The notes: generated from the sequence alone by a model not told the origin. Counted from the stretch's first letter, positions 10,268-21,247 are shown. The stretch: 64,000 nt of DNA from Notospermus geniculatus (GCA_002633025.1 NMRB01000989.1:68731-132730); one strand, 5' to 3'. A program made the numbers and translations.

Positions 10268-12631
10268 ATGGAAAGAAGTATTTACTCTTCACAATACATA
10301 TTTACAAAAATGCAACAAGATGATGGTAACTTAACTGATAATGATTATAATTATATTACTGAGAAGTTTATACAAAATGAAAGAAGTATAATTAAACCAA
10401 ATTGTATAGTTTATTTAAGAACTAAACCAGAAGAATGCTATAAGAGAATGTTAGAAAGAGCAAGACCTGAGGAAACAAATGTTAGACTGGAATACTTAAT
10501 TAAATTACATAGTTATCATGAAGACTTATTTATTTTAATAAATTTTTATTAAAATAATCAAACTAAATTACCTTGTATTGTAGTTATTTTAAATGGTGAT
10601 GAAGATAAGGAACAGGTTAGAGAGAAGTTTATAAATTTTATCAGTTCATCTAAAAAGTGCTCTAACTCGGGTATATTATCCTTGAAAGTGACAAAATCCA
10701 AATTCAACTCAAGTTGGACTGGCGATACCGCCACAGATGACCTATTTAAAAACATTGTTTGAGGCAGATCGTCTGACCTTGTAAACTAATATCATCGTTT
10801 TTTTTTCAGTACACCGCGCACAGTCTACACAGGCCTATATGCTGGTGTCGGTCTCTTCATCTCATGCTTTGAATGTTGATGTTGAGGTGTGAAGGCAGTT
10901 CAGTGACTTAACCATTTCAGGCCCAAAAAATTCTTGCGAAGAAGTTACTGTACATGTATAGCCCTATACCTATGCATTTTAATAGTAATATCATTATCAA
11001 AGAGTGATACCAATGAAATTGCCCAAAACCGTGCGTTATTGTGAGTTGGTCTTCAATTAAAGAGCAAAGTGTCCTGTGCATTGGCCTCCCGTGGAGGTTC
11101 CCAAAACCTTCGGAGAAACTGGTCCCTTACACTCAAGGGGATTCAAAGAGGTCAGCCTGACGCCATCGGCATACACGGTAATCAATCCTCAGATCATGTG
11201 CACTAAAGAAACAGTACCACCATAGAAACATGATTAAATTATGAGACAACCAACCGCAGGCCTAATAAAATGCGTGAAATAACAACATTCTTTGAGAGTT
11301 TACAAGTTATATGCAAAAACGACTTCAATCGGGTAGAAATCGAACCCAGACTTCAGTAGGCGAACCTCCTCATAACCATCCACTATCCCAGCAGCGAACA
11401 GCAGAAAAGAAACAAAAAACAATTGGGGTTGACGGCCATAAACATTTGACACTGATCGGTATCGTTTGTTTATAGAACAGAAAAAGTGTCGGGAGTACTT
11501 TTAGCATAGGCAGAATCCATGTGTATCGCACAGTGTAAATCAGTTGGGTTCATCTCAAAAATTGTCAACTAATGTTAGCACACCATGGGTGGATATTTTG
11601 AAATGATGTTAAAATGAACATTTGCTGTAGACCCTTGCCTAACATACGCCGGTGGTACAATTTTCAGTTAGATCGTAAGTATTTTTTATCAGGCAGAAGA
11701 AGGCCGTTAATCACCATGTGAAAATGGTTTAATGAAAAAATAAAAGATCTGGGGATAAATCTCAAAAATGATACCAATGGCTTAGGGTTCCTTGAATGTC
11801 AATACATCATATTCCTTCGTATGGCAACAATAGCTTTGGCCATCTTATGCTACGAACCAAAAGTGTGCTTTTGTGACCCTAACTTTGAGTGGGCAGAAAA
11901 GTGTTAAAATGGAATGTATTTTCAAATTTCGAGGTCTATATCAAACTACACTTCTGCATTAATGATTGGTGTATTCATTTCATATAAGTAACAAAGTAAG
12001 CCTGAAAATTAAGCAGTTTTCATTTTGTGAGAATCAAGCCGTCGAGAGCGACCATATTGCTCAGGCGAGGATAATGCACCTGAGTAAATGTAAGATAAAT
12101 AAATTTCAAAGTAATTTCTATAAAAACTCTCGATCAAATGATGGTTTACAAAGTTATTGTAAAGAATGTAATAAAAATTATATGCGAGCATACATGAATA
12201 AAAAATACAAAGATCTGGACTTTTATCAGTTACAATTATTTAAGAATAGTTTATCAAGATGTGGGAGCTTAGGTTCTATCAAACAATACTTAGGCTGTTC
12301 AATTAAATTCTTTATTGAATGGTTACAGTTTCAGAGAGATATAACACCTAATGATATAATCGAAGAAGAATTAGATCATGTATTACCAATAGCACATTTT
12401 AAAGTTGTACCACATATATGTTGGAATTGGATTAATATCAGACCAATAAGTAAGAAAGAGAATAGAGAGAAAAGTGATAAAATAGATTTAAGTCTATATA
12501 ACTTACAATTAGTTAAAGCTTATAAATTTAATAAACATACTTTTAAATCTGAAACAGAGAAGTATGAAATAATCACTAACTTCATAAAGCGTACCAAACT
12601 ATTAAACCAGTACCAGTTAAACCACCAATAA
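10268..12631 (+). pseudogene. Deoxynucleoside kinase-zinc ribbon-HNH fusion gene, interrupted
   Basis: The left piece (10268-10665) is the middle and end of a deoxynucleoside kinase: MERSIYSSQYIFTK (the ERS motif), YLRTKPEECYKRMLERARPE (LID/arginine region), then a frameshift near 10540 and the family's NGDEDKEQ segment. The N-terminal P-loop half is missing. A transposon (10666-12084) then interrupts. The right piece (12085-12631) carries a zinc ribbon, whose first cysteines lie on the other side of the insertion, followed by NDGLQSYCKEC and a C-terminal HNH-type region (ELDHVLPIAHF, then WNWINIRPISKKENREKSDK). The codon phase on the two sides agrees once one TAA is removed, so the ancestral gene was one reading frame. 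The 3' end overlaps the convergent gene at 12582-13003. Confidence 0.75.
10666..12084. mobile_element. Harbinger-like insertion with TAA target duplication
   Basis: Termini are CTCGGGTATATTATCC on the left and, on the complement of the right end, CTCAGGTGCATTATCC. TAA lies on both sides (10663-10665 and 12085-12087). A 3-bp TWA duplication is typical of PIF/Harbinger transposons. The first 930 bp match the copy at 7840-8778. No transposase frame was recognised, so it is non-autonomous. Confidence 0.75.
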
Positions 12632-13003
12632 TCCATAAATATTCATAATTCTTCATCTCTTTACCTGGAGTATAATAATCACTTAATTGAGGTTTTCATC
12701 TTATCAGTATTTTATTAGTTGGATGAAGCTCATTGTATAATGTTAACGCAGAATCTGCTTCTCTAAAGTCATAAACTGATTGTTGCTCTTTTTTCAATTG
12801 AAGATTAACAAAATCTATTGTCTGCTTTTTCTATGTTCTTCCCATTGAGTTGTAGCTTTCTGTAATTTTTCTTGAGCAAGATTATGTCGCTTCATTTCAA
12901 CTTCATAACCATTCTTATCTATTGTTTTAAACAAATAACCAGACCCAGTAAAAGCAAATGAATTAACCAAAGCACCGCCTATCATCATTCCTACAGCTGC
13001 CAT
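12582..13003 (-). pseudogene. Two-TM viral membrane protein, outer copy
   Basis: Starts MAAVGMMIGGALVNSFAFTG, a hydrophobic N-terminal segment, after an ATTAAATGG start motif. A charged helix follows (KRHNLAQEKLQKATTQWEEH), then a frameshift near 12830, an acidic segment, LSDYYTPG, and a second hydrophobic stretch (YLWIIGGLTGTGLIVWYA). An in-frame TGA lies before LSDYY. The layout resembles a conserved Polinton-associated protein with an LSDFYHP-like motif, recalled from family knowledge. Its function is unknown. The 3' end overlaps the HNH fusion gene tail to tail by about 50 bp. Confidence 0.65.
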
Positions 13004-13655
13004 TTAATTGGCCGAATAAAAGTGAAATATTATCATGATAAGCTAACATATCAAGCTTATCGCCGTCATCATCATAATTATCATCATCATGATTATTGAT
13101 AAATTCTTTTGCTTTATCTAGTTGGGTTTGAAATAATTCAAATTTCGCATTAGTACTCTTTTTAAGATTCTCTGTAGCATTTAATGGCATAATATTTATC
13201 CAACTATCTCTGATTAATAAGAAAGATGATGAATTAGTAAATCTCTTAAAATAATGAATTGGAAAAACATGATCAAAATGTTAGTTGAACAGATCATCAT
13301 AACCTGGAACTTTACTTTGAGATTTAACCCAACTATAAAAGAATTTATCACTACACCTTAAAACTGATGAAAATATTCCTACTCTTGAAATAGTGTTTCT
13401 TATCTTCTCAAAAATATATCTATCTTCATCATTATCTATTTTATCTTGTTTATTTCTTTCTCTAATCTTTCTGGCACATTCTTTACAAATACATTTTAAA
13501 GCAGAAAGAGAAAACTCTGTAAGTGGTTTATTTTCCCCACAACATAATTTATCACCGCAACATACTTTATGACTGCAACATACTGTATGACTTGCATTCA
13601 AAGTATCAATTGTTTCATTTAACTTTAATTCTTTCTTCTGTTTATTATTACTCAT
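12963..13655 (-). pseudogene. Zinc-ribbon HNH endonuclease-like protein, outer copy
   Basis: The N-terminus holds repeated Cys pairs (CCSHKVCCGDKLCCGENK, then CICKEC), a helical segment SRVGIFSSVLRCSDKFFYSW, then an in-frame TAA at 13278 in place of the Glu of the inner copy. In the same frame beyond it come HFDHVFPIHYF and SWINIMPLNATENLKKST, the HNH-like core. It overlaps the start of the two-TM gene at 13003. HNH proteins nick or cut DNA and are common cargo of large DNA viruses. A role here is inferred only from the fold. Confidence 0.7.
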
Positions 13656-13668
13656 TTATTAGGGAAAT

Positions 13669-13902
13669 TTATTTCATAATATTACGTGGTATAATTCCCT
13701 GCTGATATAAATAATCTAAACTCATATTACTTACTGCAACAATACCGCCAAGTTTTAAAACTTCTTCTAAATAAGCTTGACTTGGCGAACCGATATTTAT
13801 CCTAAGAAATTTCTTAAGTATGTAAGAATAAGCAATTGTTGTTCCAGCTAATAAAGTACTTTGATATAAAGTGTTCACAAAATCCTTTCTATTTGCCTCC
13901 AT
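13669..13902 (-). CDS. Small conserved membrane protein (77 aa), outer copy
   Basis: Intact 77-residue frame starting after TACTAAATAAATGG. It has a hydrophobic LLAGTTIAYSYILKKFLRIN segment, then YLEEVLKLGGIVAVSNMSLD and a C-terminal LYQQGIIPRNIMK. It corresponds to the 80-aa inner protein at 34390-34632 and sits in the same place, between the capsid and HNH genes. Function unknown. Probably a small virion or morphogenesis membrane protein. Confidence 0.75.
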   Translation of the reverse strand: MEANRKDFVNTLYQSTLLAGTTIAYSYILKKFLRINIGSPSQAYLEEVLKLGGIVAVSNMSLDYLYQQGIIPRNIMK

Positions 13903-13919
13903 TTATTTAGTAAGAAATC

Positions 13920-15322
13920 CTAATGCTGCAAACTTGCAAGTTGTTGATTACTTATATTTACTTGTGCATCAGAAACAATAAAAATGTGCATTTTATAAGG
14001 TCCTTTGCCAGATGCTTTTGTTATAGCTAATTGTATACCATCTTTTGTGTTTTGTAGTTTTTTACCAGAACCATGTAAAGTATTATCTTCAGTAGTTCTT
14101 AAATCAATCCATAAACCATAGTGATTTGAATCACCATAATATTTTTCTAAGGTCATGTGACAATTATCTGTCTTTTTGGCATTCTCATTCATAAAGTGTT
14201 TCTTAATTTCTATCCATTGATCCAAAGTTCTCATTCCCACATGAAATACTTTATTTGCTATACCTTCTATTGTAATCTTAAGATTAGTTATACCAGGGTT
14301 TTCAAATTTCTCAGAAACTCTTCTACCAGCAGTATGATCTGTAATAAATAAAAGTAAAACACCTTTTATTGATCTTCTAGGGAAATTGTTATTTTCATTA
14401 AGTAAAGTATCTGCTGAATCAACACTAACAGTTTTAAAGTGATCAACCTAATCGTACAGAAGGGAAAACCCTGCATTATAGTTAGCACTTAATTGATTGG
14501 CTAATATTTCATTTGTTACTGTGTCATATTCTAAAGAAATATTTCTTAACTCGTAATTCATACCTGCTGTTGTACCAGTAACAATTATATCTTCTTTTGG
14601 TGCTAAAGTTATTTCAAAAATAATATCTTCTTTTATTGGAAATTTATACAATGGAGCATGAGTTGATAATAATTCAAAATCTAAAGGTATCATATATTTC
14701 TTATCAAATACGGTCTTCAGTGTTTTCTGTGCAGTTGTTTCTCCTGTTACACGCGCTTCAGCAACTCCTGACCTTAACTGTCTTAATTGCTTAGCTTGAA
14801 TTCCTTGAAATACTAAATTACTTCTTTCTTTCTCACTCAACCATAAATCTTTGGAAGTTGTGTATAAGTTATAATTATCAAGTTGAAAGATTGTTTCTGT
14901 TCCCCATTTTACAACTAGTTTTGAGATTAGATTTCTACCTAAATTATTAACAACATAATTATCTTGGCTACCAATAAGATCAACATCAGCTGATATGTAA
15001 AATGTTCCTGGGACAAACAAAGTATTTTCTGTTAATCTCGGTATTCTTATGTATGATGTTTCTTTTGGATTTGCCGCAGATGGATTATTACAAATAACAT
15101 GGTGCTGTCTTTCAGCTTTTAAACCTAATCCAATTCTAATCCAAGGTACAGAAAAGCACAAAATTGACACACAAAATGATAATAAACAAGAAGTCAATCT
15201 CCAGAATTCACGAATTTTCGACCCCAACCGGGGTCTTTTTCAAGTGGAACTTTACAATCTGAAACTCTAGAAAATCCAATTCTAAGATTTCTATTCGTGT
15301 TTAGTATTGTTCCTGTTGCCAT
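13920..15322 (-). pseudogene. Major capsid protein candidate, outer copy (disrupted)
   Basis: Homologous along its length to the intact 418-aa inner protein at 33118-34374. Start MATGTILNTNRN at 15322 follows TAAATAAATGG. A 134-bp insertion (15139-15272) breaks the frame after about 16 residues. The main body has VPRLTEN-type and NNLGRNLISKLVVKWG blocks, and the frame is stopped near 14456 by TAG in place of a Trp codon. It then continues in frame through RRSIKGVLLLFITDH and YYGDSNHYGLWIDLRTTEDN to VSDAQVNISNQQLASLQ. The reasoning for a double jelly-roll capsid role is given with the inner copy. Confidence 0.7.
15139..15272. mobile_element. 134-bp insertion with 12-bp target duplication
   Basis: AATCCAATTCTA occurs at 15127-15138 and again at 15273-15284, flanking the insert. 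The insert contains the hairpin GACCCCAACCGGGGTC. A 12-bp duplication is more like LINE-mediated or SINE retroposition than a cut-and-paste transposon. No poly-A tail is obvious. Confidence 0.65.
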
Positions 15323-15334
15323 TTATTTAGCGTT

Positions 15335-16587
15335 TATTTTTGTTTGATATAACTAACACCTCTCATCATTCCGTAAAACTATAGAACTAACAATAATGAT
15401 AACGAGTATAGCAAGAAAAGGACATCGGAGCGATGTCAATGGTTTCCGATGAGAAGTTTACTACTCTAGAGCTAGTTATCTGTGACCTTGACCTCTGACC
15501 TTATTTCTTATAATATGGATACTCCCCTCTCAGAAACAGTAGAGTAACTTAGGGTACATCTTATGCACACGGGAACCCCCCTAGCCCATGGACTATTACT
15601 AATTTCTTAACAACTTCTTCTTTTTCTTTTTTCAATTCATCGATCTCTTTTTCCAATTCGTCTTTATCGGCAACATCTAATGCGGTAGAGTTGATATATT
15701 CTGTTACTAAATCATTCACTTTCTTTCCCAGTTCTTGATTCTTCTTCTCTAATTCTTCTATCTGGATATCTTTATCTCGTTTAACTGCTGCAAAATCCTC
15801 ACTTGTTTTTATTAATCCTCTCCACTCTCTTAAAGCGTTATCTGAGAAACCTAATGATCTCAATTCTTCTTCATCTGTATCAATAAGCTGTTTAATTGGG
15901 TCAACATCTAGCTCATCTAAGGTGTCAAAGACTAATTGTCTTTCCGGGCTTATTTGTTGGAGTTGAGTTCTGGAAGGTTCACTGGCTTCGGCTTCGGTAA
16001 ACCTTTTCGCCCCTTCTTCCATGTCGGCATCGAGTTTGGCTCTAGCACCAGGATTAAGAGTATCAACGACTTCCCTGGTAAAATTTACCCCGTATTTTGA
16101 TTTCATAGTTGTCTCAGAATAAAACTCCCTGGCATCTTTAGTTAAACGTAAACCATAAAATTTTATTTCCCCATGTTTATTTTTAAAGAATTTAAGTAAC
16201 CCTTTTTCTTCTAAAAGATCTTTTTTATCATCAGATAATTTCTGATAAATATCTGGTCCTTCTGGTTTATAATATATGTTTATTCCTTCAACAACTACTC
16301 TTGGAGATAACCGTTGTAAACCTTCTTCTGTATATTTCCATTCTGTATTTTTGATAGCCTTTTTTAACTTTTTTTTCATTTTCAGTGTATACTAATTCTT
16401 TTTCCTGTAATTTGGGATCTTTTGTTGTAGGGGGGTCAAGTGTAGATGTATCAAGTAGATTATCACCTATATTGTAATGTGTATCATCATCAGTAAAACT
16501 AGTTTCTTGTGCTTTATCAGGTAATGGTTCATTTGGAACAGTACTAAGATCAGCTAAATAGATATCTTCTCCTCCTTCTTTAGCCAT
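15335..16587 (-). pseudogene. Coiled-coil membrane protein, outer copy (internally deleted)
   Basis: Starts MAKEGGEDIYLADLS after TTAAATAAATGG. A frameshift near 16375 separates the N-terminal 70 residues from EEGLQRLSPRVVVEGINIYY, YGLRLTKDAREFYSETTMKS and a Lys/Glu-rich coiled coil ending EKEEVVKKLVIV near 15590. The membrane half present in the inner copies is missing: 15425-15585 is unrelated sequence (GGACATCGGAGCGATGTC hairpin, TGACCTTGACCTCTGACC). Only the last hydrophobic tail (VIIIVSSIV-like) survives at 15335-15420. So an insertion or deletion replaced about 200 codons. Confidence 0.65.
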
Positions 16588-16733
16588 TTATTTAACGTAA
16601 AAGAAGTGCAACACCCACTAATGCACTAGTTACTCCATATAAAGCAAACTTTATGTCTTGGTGGACTTTGTCTTGATGAGTTGTATCTTGGGGGGCTATA
16701 TTCGGTTCTTTATTATATGATTCTGAGTCATAA

Positions 16734-16899
16734 GGGGCACAGTCCGCGTGAGCTACTGCGAAACTAATGTATTAGGCCAGCCCTGCATACCACGATATAT
16801 AAATACACACAGCACACCTGGATGACCTAATTTCTGTCCGCAGTGAAGTACACCTGACTGCGGACAAGATTTTGCAGTAGCTCATGCGGTGTGTGTCCC
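16734..16899. mobile_element. 166-bp Harbinger-like MITE, TAA duplication
   Basis: Left end GGGGCACAGTCCGCGTGAGC and the complement of the right end GGGACACACACCGCATGAGC form terminal inverted repeats of about 30 bp. TAA flanks it at 16731-16733 and 16900-16902. It interrupts the C-terminal part of the outer 435-type gene. Confidence 0.8.
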
Positions 16900-17077
16900 T
16901 AATGTGAACTGTGACTACTTCATCTTGGTGAGCTATATCTTTCACTTTTGTTCTAAACGTTTTAACTGGCGAACCTTCCATTAATTGGGGTAATCTTCTT
17001 TTTTCTTTATTAATGTCATTTCTCCCAGTTTTCATGTTTTGAGTTGCAATCTGAATGTTATTGTTATAATTTTCTAT

Positions 17078-18004
17078 AGGCCGGGGCTGTTCGTACCGTG
17101 ACGGTGCAAATAACACCAAACCAGATCTTATTCGTACCGTGACGGTGTGAATAGTGCGCCGTCGGTTCTTATTCGTACCGTGACGGTGTGAATAGTGCGC
17201 CGCCGGTTCTTATTCGTACCGTGACGGTGTGAATAGTGCAGGAATAGCTCTTATTTACACCGTCACGGTGGGAATAGTGCGTGGAGAATGATTATTCGTA
17301 CCGTGACGGTGATGTATAATTTCTGCACCGTAACTCGGACAGTGCGACTGTGGGCAGCAGATCTAAAATGATATTTTAGCCAGGGCAATTTTTTTCCTTT
17401 GACGGGGTCCAGTGACCCCCATTGAGTGACCCCATCTTTCACAGTTAATAATGAAATGTTGGCCTCTGCTGTCTGATGGTAAAATATTTTTCATAGGCCT
17501 AGGCTAGGCCTAATAGGGCCAGGCCCTAATTTTAAAAAAAAAGTTTGGCTCAAGAATTACAGTTCCCCGTTTTCCGACAGTCACACGGATCGATATCACG
17601 ATATCGATAAAAAGACGAAAAGAAGAATAAAAGGAGGTGAAAGAAGAACTAAAAGAAAATAAAAGAAGAACTGTCATGACCGGGCTCGAACCAGCGGCCT
17701 TCCGTTTGATAACCACCCACGCAAACCACTCGGCCACTGAGGCTCATGCTGCGAACGGTGGGGAATCATAGATACTTTAGTAGGCCTACCTTGCCCAAAA
17801 GCATTGATTATAAAACCTGTTTTCCTGGTAGTGGTTATAAATTAACGTTTTCATCAAGAATATTGAAAAAAAATCCGGTATTGTGCGAGATGATACAGGT
17901 AACTTCATCTGGCATGCCTTGAATGAAGCTCTCTGATTGGCTGTATACGATGGTGTGAATAAGATCTGGTTTGGCGTTATTTGCACCGTGTAATAGCCAG
18001 TGCG
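17078..18004. mobile_element. hAT-like non-autonomous element (927 bp) with subterminal repeats
   Basis: An exact 8-bp duplication TTTTCTAT flanks it (17070-17077 and 18005-18012), as expected for hAT-type transposition. The ends share GGTGCAAATAACxCCAAACC, followed by CAGATCTTATTC, in inverted orientation. Five or so tandem units containing TTATTCGTACCGTGACGGTG lie at 17107-17310, a subterminal array that may be transposase binding sites. No transposase frame was recognised. Confidence 0.8.
17672..17746 (-). other. tRNA-like sequence inside the hAT-like element
   Basis: On the minus strand it has an A-box GTGGCCGAGTGGT and a B-box GGTTCGAGCCC at tRNA spacing, as in a serine- or leucine-like tRNA. 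The acceptor ends do not pair well. It is probably a tRNA pseudogene or a SINE head captured by the element. Confidence 0.5.
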
Positions 18005-18930
18005 TTTTCTATATTACCAACTTTTAAAACCATATCTGAACTAATTATGTAAAGTCCTGGGCCAATAACATAATCTAATCTAACATGAGTATCATTTATG
18101 GCTTTTTGGTATCTTGCAATAGAAGTTGAAACATCCGCGTGTTTATCAATAGAATCATTCAGTAGTTTAAGAAATTGTTTCTGTGCATCTAGCTCAGTTC
18201 CAAAACTTCCAGTTATAGCAGTTCTAGTTTCAGCTTGCGCACCTAGAATACAATAAACATAAGTTCTGATAGAATCGTTTAATCTTTGGATTCCAGCTGG
18301 GGATAATTTATCCTTGGGATGAATAAAATATTTCCATCCATCATTACCTTGTTTTATTTTCTGTATTTTAGCAATATGCAGAGATTGTGCAAATGTATAG
18401 TGTTTATCAGGTAAAGCAAAATGTTTTCTATGATTTATAAATCCATTACCAGATATTGGTGAACCATCCATAATTATAGTACCCAAACCATAATTGTCAC
18501 CTATTTTTGTTCTGAAGTCAGTAGTTGGTGAAACTCTAAATTCATTACATAATCTAGTGAACATAGTTTTATTGATATTATTATCTAATGGTTTAAAAGC
18601 TGCTTCTGTTGGTAAAGGAATTTGTAATTGTTTTAAAATTTCTCGAACTTGATAGTAGAAATGAAAATGATAAACTGAGTCAATTAGTACTCCTCTACTT
18701 TTCCCTAAATCTGGCAGTCCACATAAAGTACTAGCACAGTAAACTGCAAAGTTTAATTGATTTTGATAATAAGACATGTTACATTTTGCTAACCAGTTAT
18801 CAACTTCTGTTTCCTTATAAAATGTTAAACCATAACCAGTTGATGGGTCAAGAAGTTTAACTTCGAAGTGTTGATGATCATCGCTGCTAACAAAAATATC
18901 TAACGAGTCTAATGTTTGCCCCATAGTTAT

Positions 18931-19923
18931 TTATATAGGGGATAAATCAACTGGATTAGTTTCAAGAGTAAAATGAATCAATACTTGACTTCCTCTGAAA
19001 TTTACAACTTTTCCATTTTTATCTGTTATTTGGAACTTTAGATGATTTGTTATTTTATCCACTTTTCTATCACAACTAATCGGGTTAAATCTTTGTAGTT
19101 TAATCTGATCTCCATCATCAACTGGTATTGAACATTATTTATTATTATGAAGAGTATATTGTTGATTAATTAAATTGCAAGTTAAAAAGAGATTAGTAAG
19201 ATAAAATGGTAATGGTTTAGTTGAATAGTATTTACCTTTTTTAGTGAATTTTTCTTGTTTAAACCCAAACCATTTGTTGATTACTTCTACTAAATATTCT
19301 GTTATTTGTTCAAGGATTATTACCATTTTACGCATCACCATTCGCCCATCATCATCTACTGCAATCATATCATCTGTAATTTCCTCTGTCACCACCCGTT
19401 CTACATCAAGACTAAACAATTCCACGAGTTTAAACTTTCTATCTTCTGTTAATTCAATGATAATATAGTTGTTATTATCGCAGTGGAATTTAACATGATG
19501 TACCCCAGCCTTTTCGATCATCTCCTGCCACTTGTTACAGAATTCGCTCAAACTAAAATGTCGATGAAGTGGAAATTAATAATCAAAAGTGTCCTTTTCT
19601 GTTCTTGTTCTATAGTTATGTAACTGCTCCAAGCGGTCAACACACATCCTGATTCCTTCTTCCTTCTGCTTTCCTGTGTGATACCCAAATGATACTCCAC
19701 AGGCATAGGCAGCGTTTGTAATTTCACTGTTTTTATCCTCTTTTACCTTGGTTAAAAAATGAAAAACATTTATACTTCGTGGAAGAAAATTGCCAGTCCA
19801 CCAAGAATTATAAAATGTTATACTTTTTAAAGTAATAGATTTAATGAAGTGATAATGCTCCAAATAAATATCAAATGTAGCTTCTTCACATTCTGGTTGG
19901 TCAATGAAGTAATCAATTTTCAT
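18931..19923 (-). pseudogene. Large penton-like capsid protein, outer copy
   Basis: Homologue of the intact 335-aa inner protein at 22369-23376. It starts MKIDYFIDQPECEEATFDIY after TACTAATTAAATG and keeps NSWWTGNFLP. An in-frame TAA lies at about 19578, and the frame then continues through SLSEFCNKWQ, VINKWFGFKQEKFTKKGKYY and PFYLTNLFLTCNLINQ. Near 19135 a short deletion removes the RSDIL residues of the inner copy and makes a stop. The remaining frame, CSIPVDDGDQIKLQR and VLIHFTLETN, runs to 18931. Confidence 0.65.
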
Positions 19924-20021
19924 TTAATTAGTATAAACTGGCGGTGCTGAAGGAGTAATTGGATTTGGGTAATAATAATAATAATAATAATAATTATGAA
20001 TATTATGTATGACTTCGTCTT
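19924..20021. repeat. AAT microsatellite between viral genes
   Basis: A (TAA)n-type run at about 19970-19993 sits between two viral genes. The same intergenic position in the inner copy (about 23400-23450) has a shorter related AT-rich stretch. The TAAATTAATG-like start of the penton-like gene lies at its left edge. Confidence 0.6.
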
Positions 20022-20657
20022 TTACTGTTGTTTTATTTTTTCTATTATTTCGTTGTGAGCTAATTTCTTTCCTTCTTCTAAAAAAGTTTTTTTTAATGCT
20101 TCCACATCAACATTTTGGTTTGCAGCAGCTTCTCTTTGCTTTTTTCTTATACCATTCTTTAAGATAATATATTTCTCCTTTTCACTAACAATTAATGAGA
20201 ATTCTTCTTGCGTAATATGGGAATCTGTTAAAGCCGCACTAATTAAGTTATTAACAGTGTTTAATTTTGAGACTGCTAACATTCCTATCTTTTCGTGTTT
20301 TTCAAGTTTATGCTGAATATTCTTCTTCTTCCAGGTTAATCCTGAAGAAACTAATGAAGAGAAAATTGTTACACCACCTAATACAAAACCAACTGGAGCC
20401 GTAATTACACCGGCTAATGAGGTTATACCAACTGAACCAGCAACAACACTTGTTACATTCAAAACATGACTAACACCTGTCATAACATTAAACGCTTTCA
20501 TGTATTTGGAATATATCTTTCTTCTAAATTCTATCTCTTCTTCAAAGAACTTTTTTATTTGTGAAATATGTTGTAATCTAAATTGTGTTGAATTATGAAG
20601 TAACGGTTCTGGTTTCAAATCGGGATATTATCTTTTAGTTTCAATTTCTTCACCCAT
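20022..20657 (-). pseudogene. Helical membrane protein, outer copy (early stop)
   Basis: Starts MGEEIETKR after TACTAAATAAATGG and meets TAA at codon 10. In frame beyond it come YPDLKPEP, ISQIKKFFEEEIEFRRK, a central hydrophobic Gly/Ala/Val stretch (VTSVVAGSVGITSLAGVITA) and a helical, Lys-rich C-terminus (KHEKIGMLAVSKLNTVNNLI, ITQEEFSLIVSEKEKY). The inner copy at 23455-24081 is intact. A downstream ATG could still give a 198-aa product. Confidence 0.7.
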
Positions 20658-20661
20658 TTAT

Positions 20662-20992
20662 TTAGTATGAAATGGTTGAATCAAACGGTTCAAGCTTAGA
20701 TGGCACAAGTTTAGGTACATGTAGTTCAAGTTTAGATGGCACAGGTTTAGGTAGTTCAAGTTTAGGTGGCTCAAGTTTAGGTAGTTCAGGTTTAGGTAGT
20801 TCAGGTTCAGGTGGAAGAATTTCGGGAATAACCCATTCACCATCTACTAATTTAGGTTCTAGTAAATCCGGTTCTGATAGTTCCACTAGTTCTGGTTTTA
20901 TAAATGTTTCACGTTCAGTTGTAAGATTAGATTCCTCCAACATTTTATACCAATTCTTTGGTCGTTTTTGAATAACCCCAATATCTGCTCAT
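20662..20992 (-). pseudogene. Pro/Glu/Leu-rich repeat protein, outer copy
   Basis: Begins MSRYWGYSK-like as in the inner copy, but a single extra T near 20966 shifts the frame after about 8 codons. The body reads MLEESNLTTERETFIKPELV and then degenerate repeats such as PEPELPKPELPKLEPPKLEL. It ends DSTISY, the same tail as the inner protein. Such Pro-rich tails are common in virion surface or tethering proteins. No function is claimed. Confidence 0.65.
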
Positions 20993-21247
20993 TATGTGGA
21001 AAATTTTATTAATAACTCATACTGAATATTTGCGTCATTAAAATTTATTTTCTTATTTTTTTCATCTGTGATTCAAAGTCTTAATTTCACGTTCAGTTGT
21101 AAGATTAGATTCCTCCAACATTTTATACCAATTCTTTGGTCGTTTTGAATAACCCCAATATCTGCTCATTTATGTGGAAAATTTTATTAATAACTCATAC
21201 TGAATATTTGCGTCATTAAAATTCATTTTCTTATTTTTTTCATCTGT
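20910..21247. repeat. Tandem ~179-bp duplication in the outer element
   Basis: The stretch from CACGTTCAGTTGTAAGATTA to CGTCATTAAAAT occurs at about 20910 and 21089. It spans the Pro-rich gene start and the 3' end of the penton gene, so two copies of the start region exist. The upstream one lacks the extra T. Confidence 0.75.

Larger units (their letters stand above)
16592..18924 (-). pseudogene. Conserved Polinton protein (435-aa type), outer copy with two insertions
   Basis: From 18924 the frame reads MGQTLDSLDIFVSSDD, NQLNFAVYCASTLCGLPD, YHFHFYYQVREILKQLQIPL, AGIQRLNDSIRTYVYCILGA and ARYQKAINDTHVRLDYVIGP to a VGNIEN break at 18013. A 927-bp hAT-like element then interrupts. The frame resumes near 17077 (ENYNNNIQIATQNM), is broken again by a 166-bp MITE, and ends with a TM tail FALYGVTSALVGVALLL at 16594. 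The inner copy at 27077-28384 is intact. Apart from the insertions the frame is mostly open, so the transposons look like the main cause of loss. Confidence 0.7.

Noticed and set aside
11966-12084. N-terminal 40 residues of the HNH frame (MVYSFHISN...)
   Set aside because: These codons lie in the transposon. The viral part starts after the TAA at 12085.
17107-17310. CRISPR-like array
   Set aside because: The ~36-bp units are contiguous variants without unique spacers, and the context is a eukaryotic transposon.
17672-17746. Functional tRNA gene
   Set aside because: A- and B-boxes are present but the acceptor stem does not pair and the sequence lies within a transposon.
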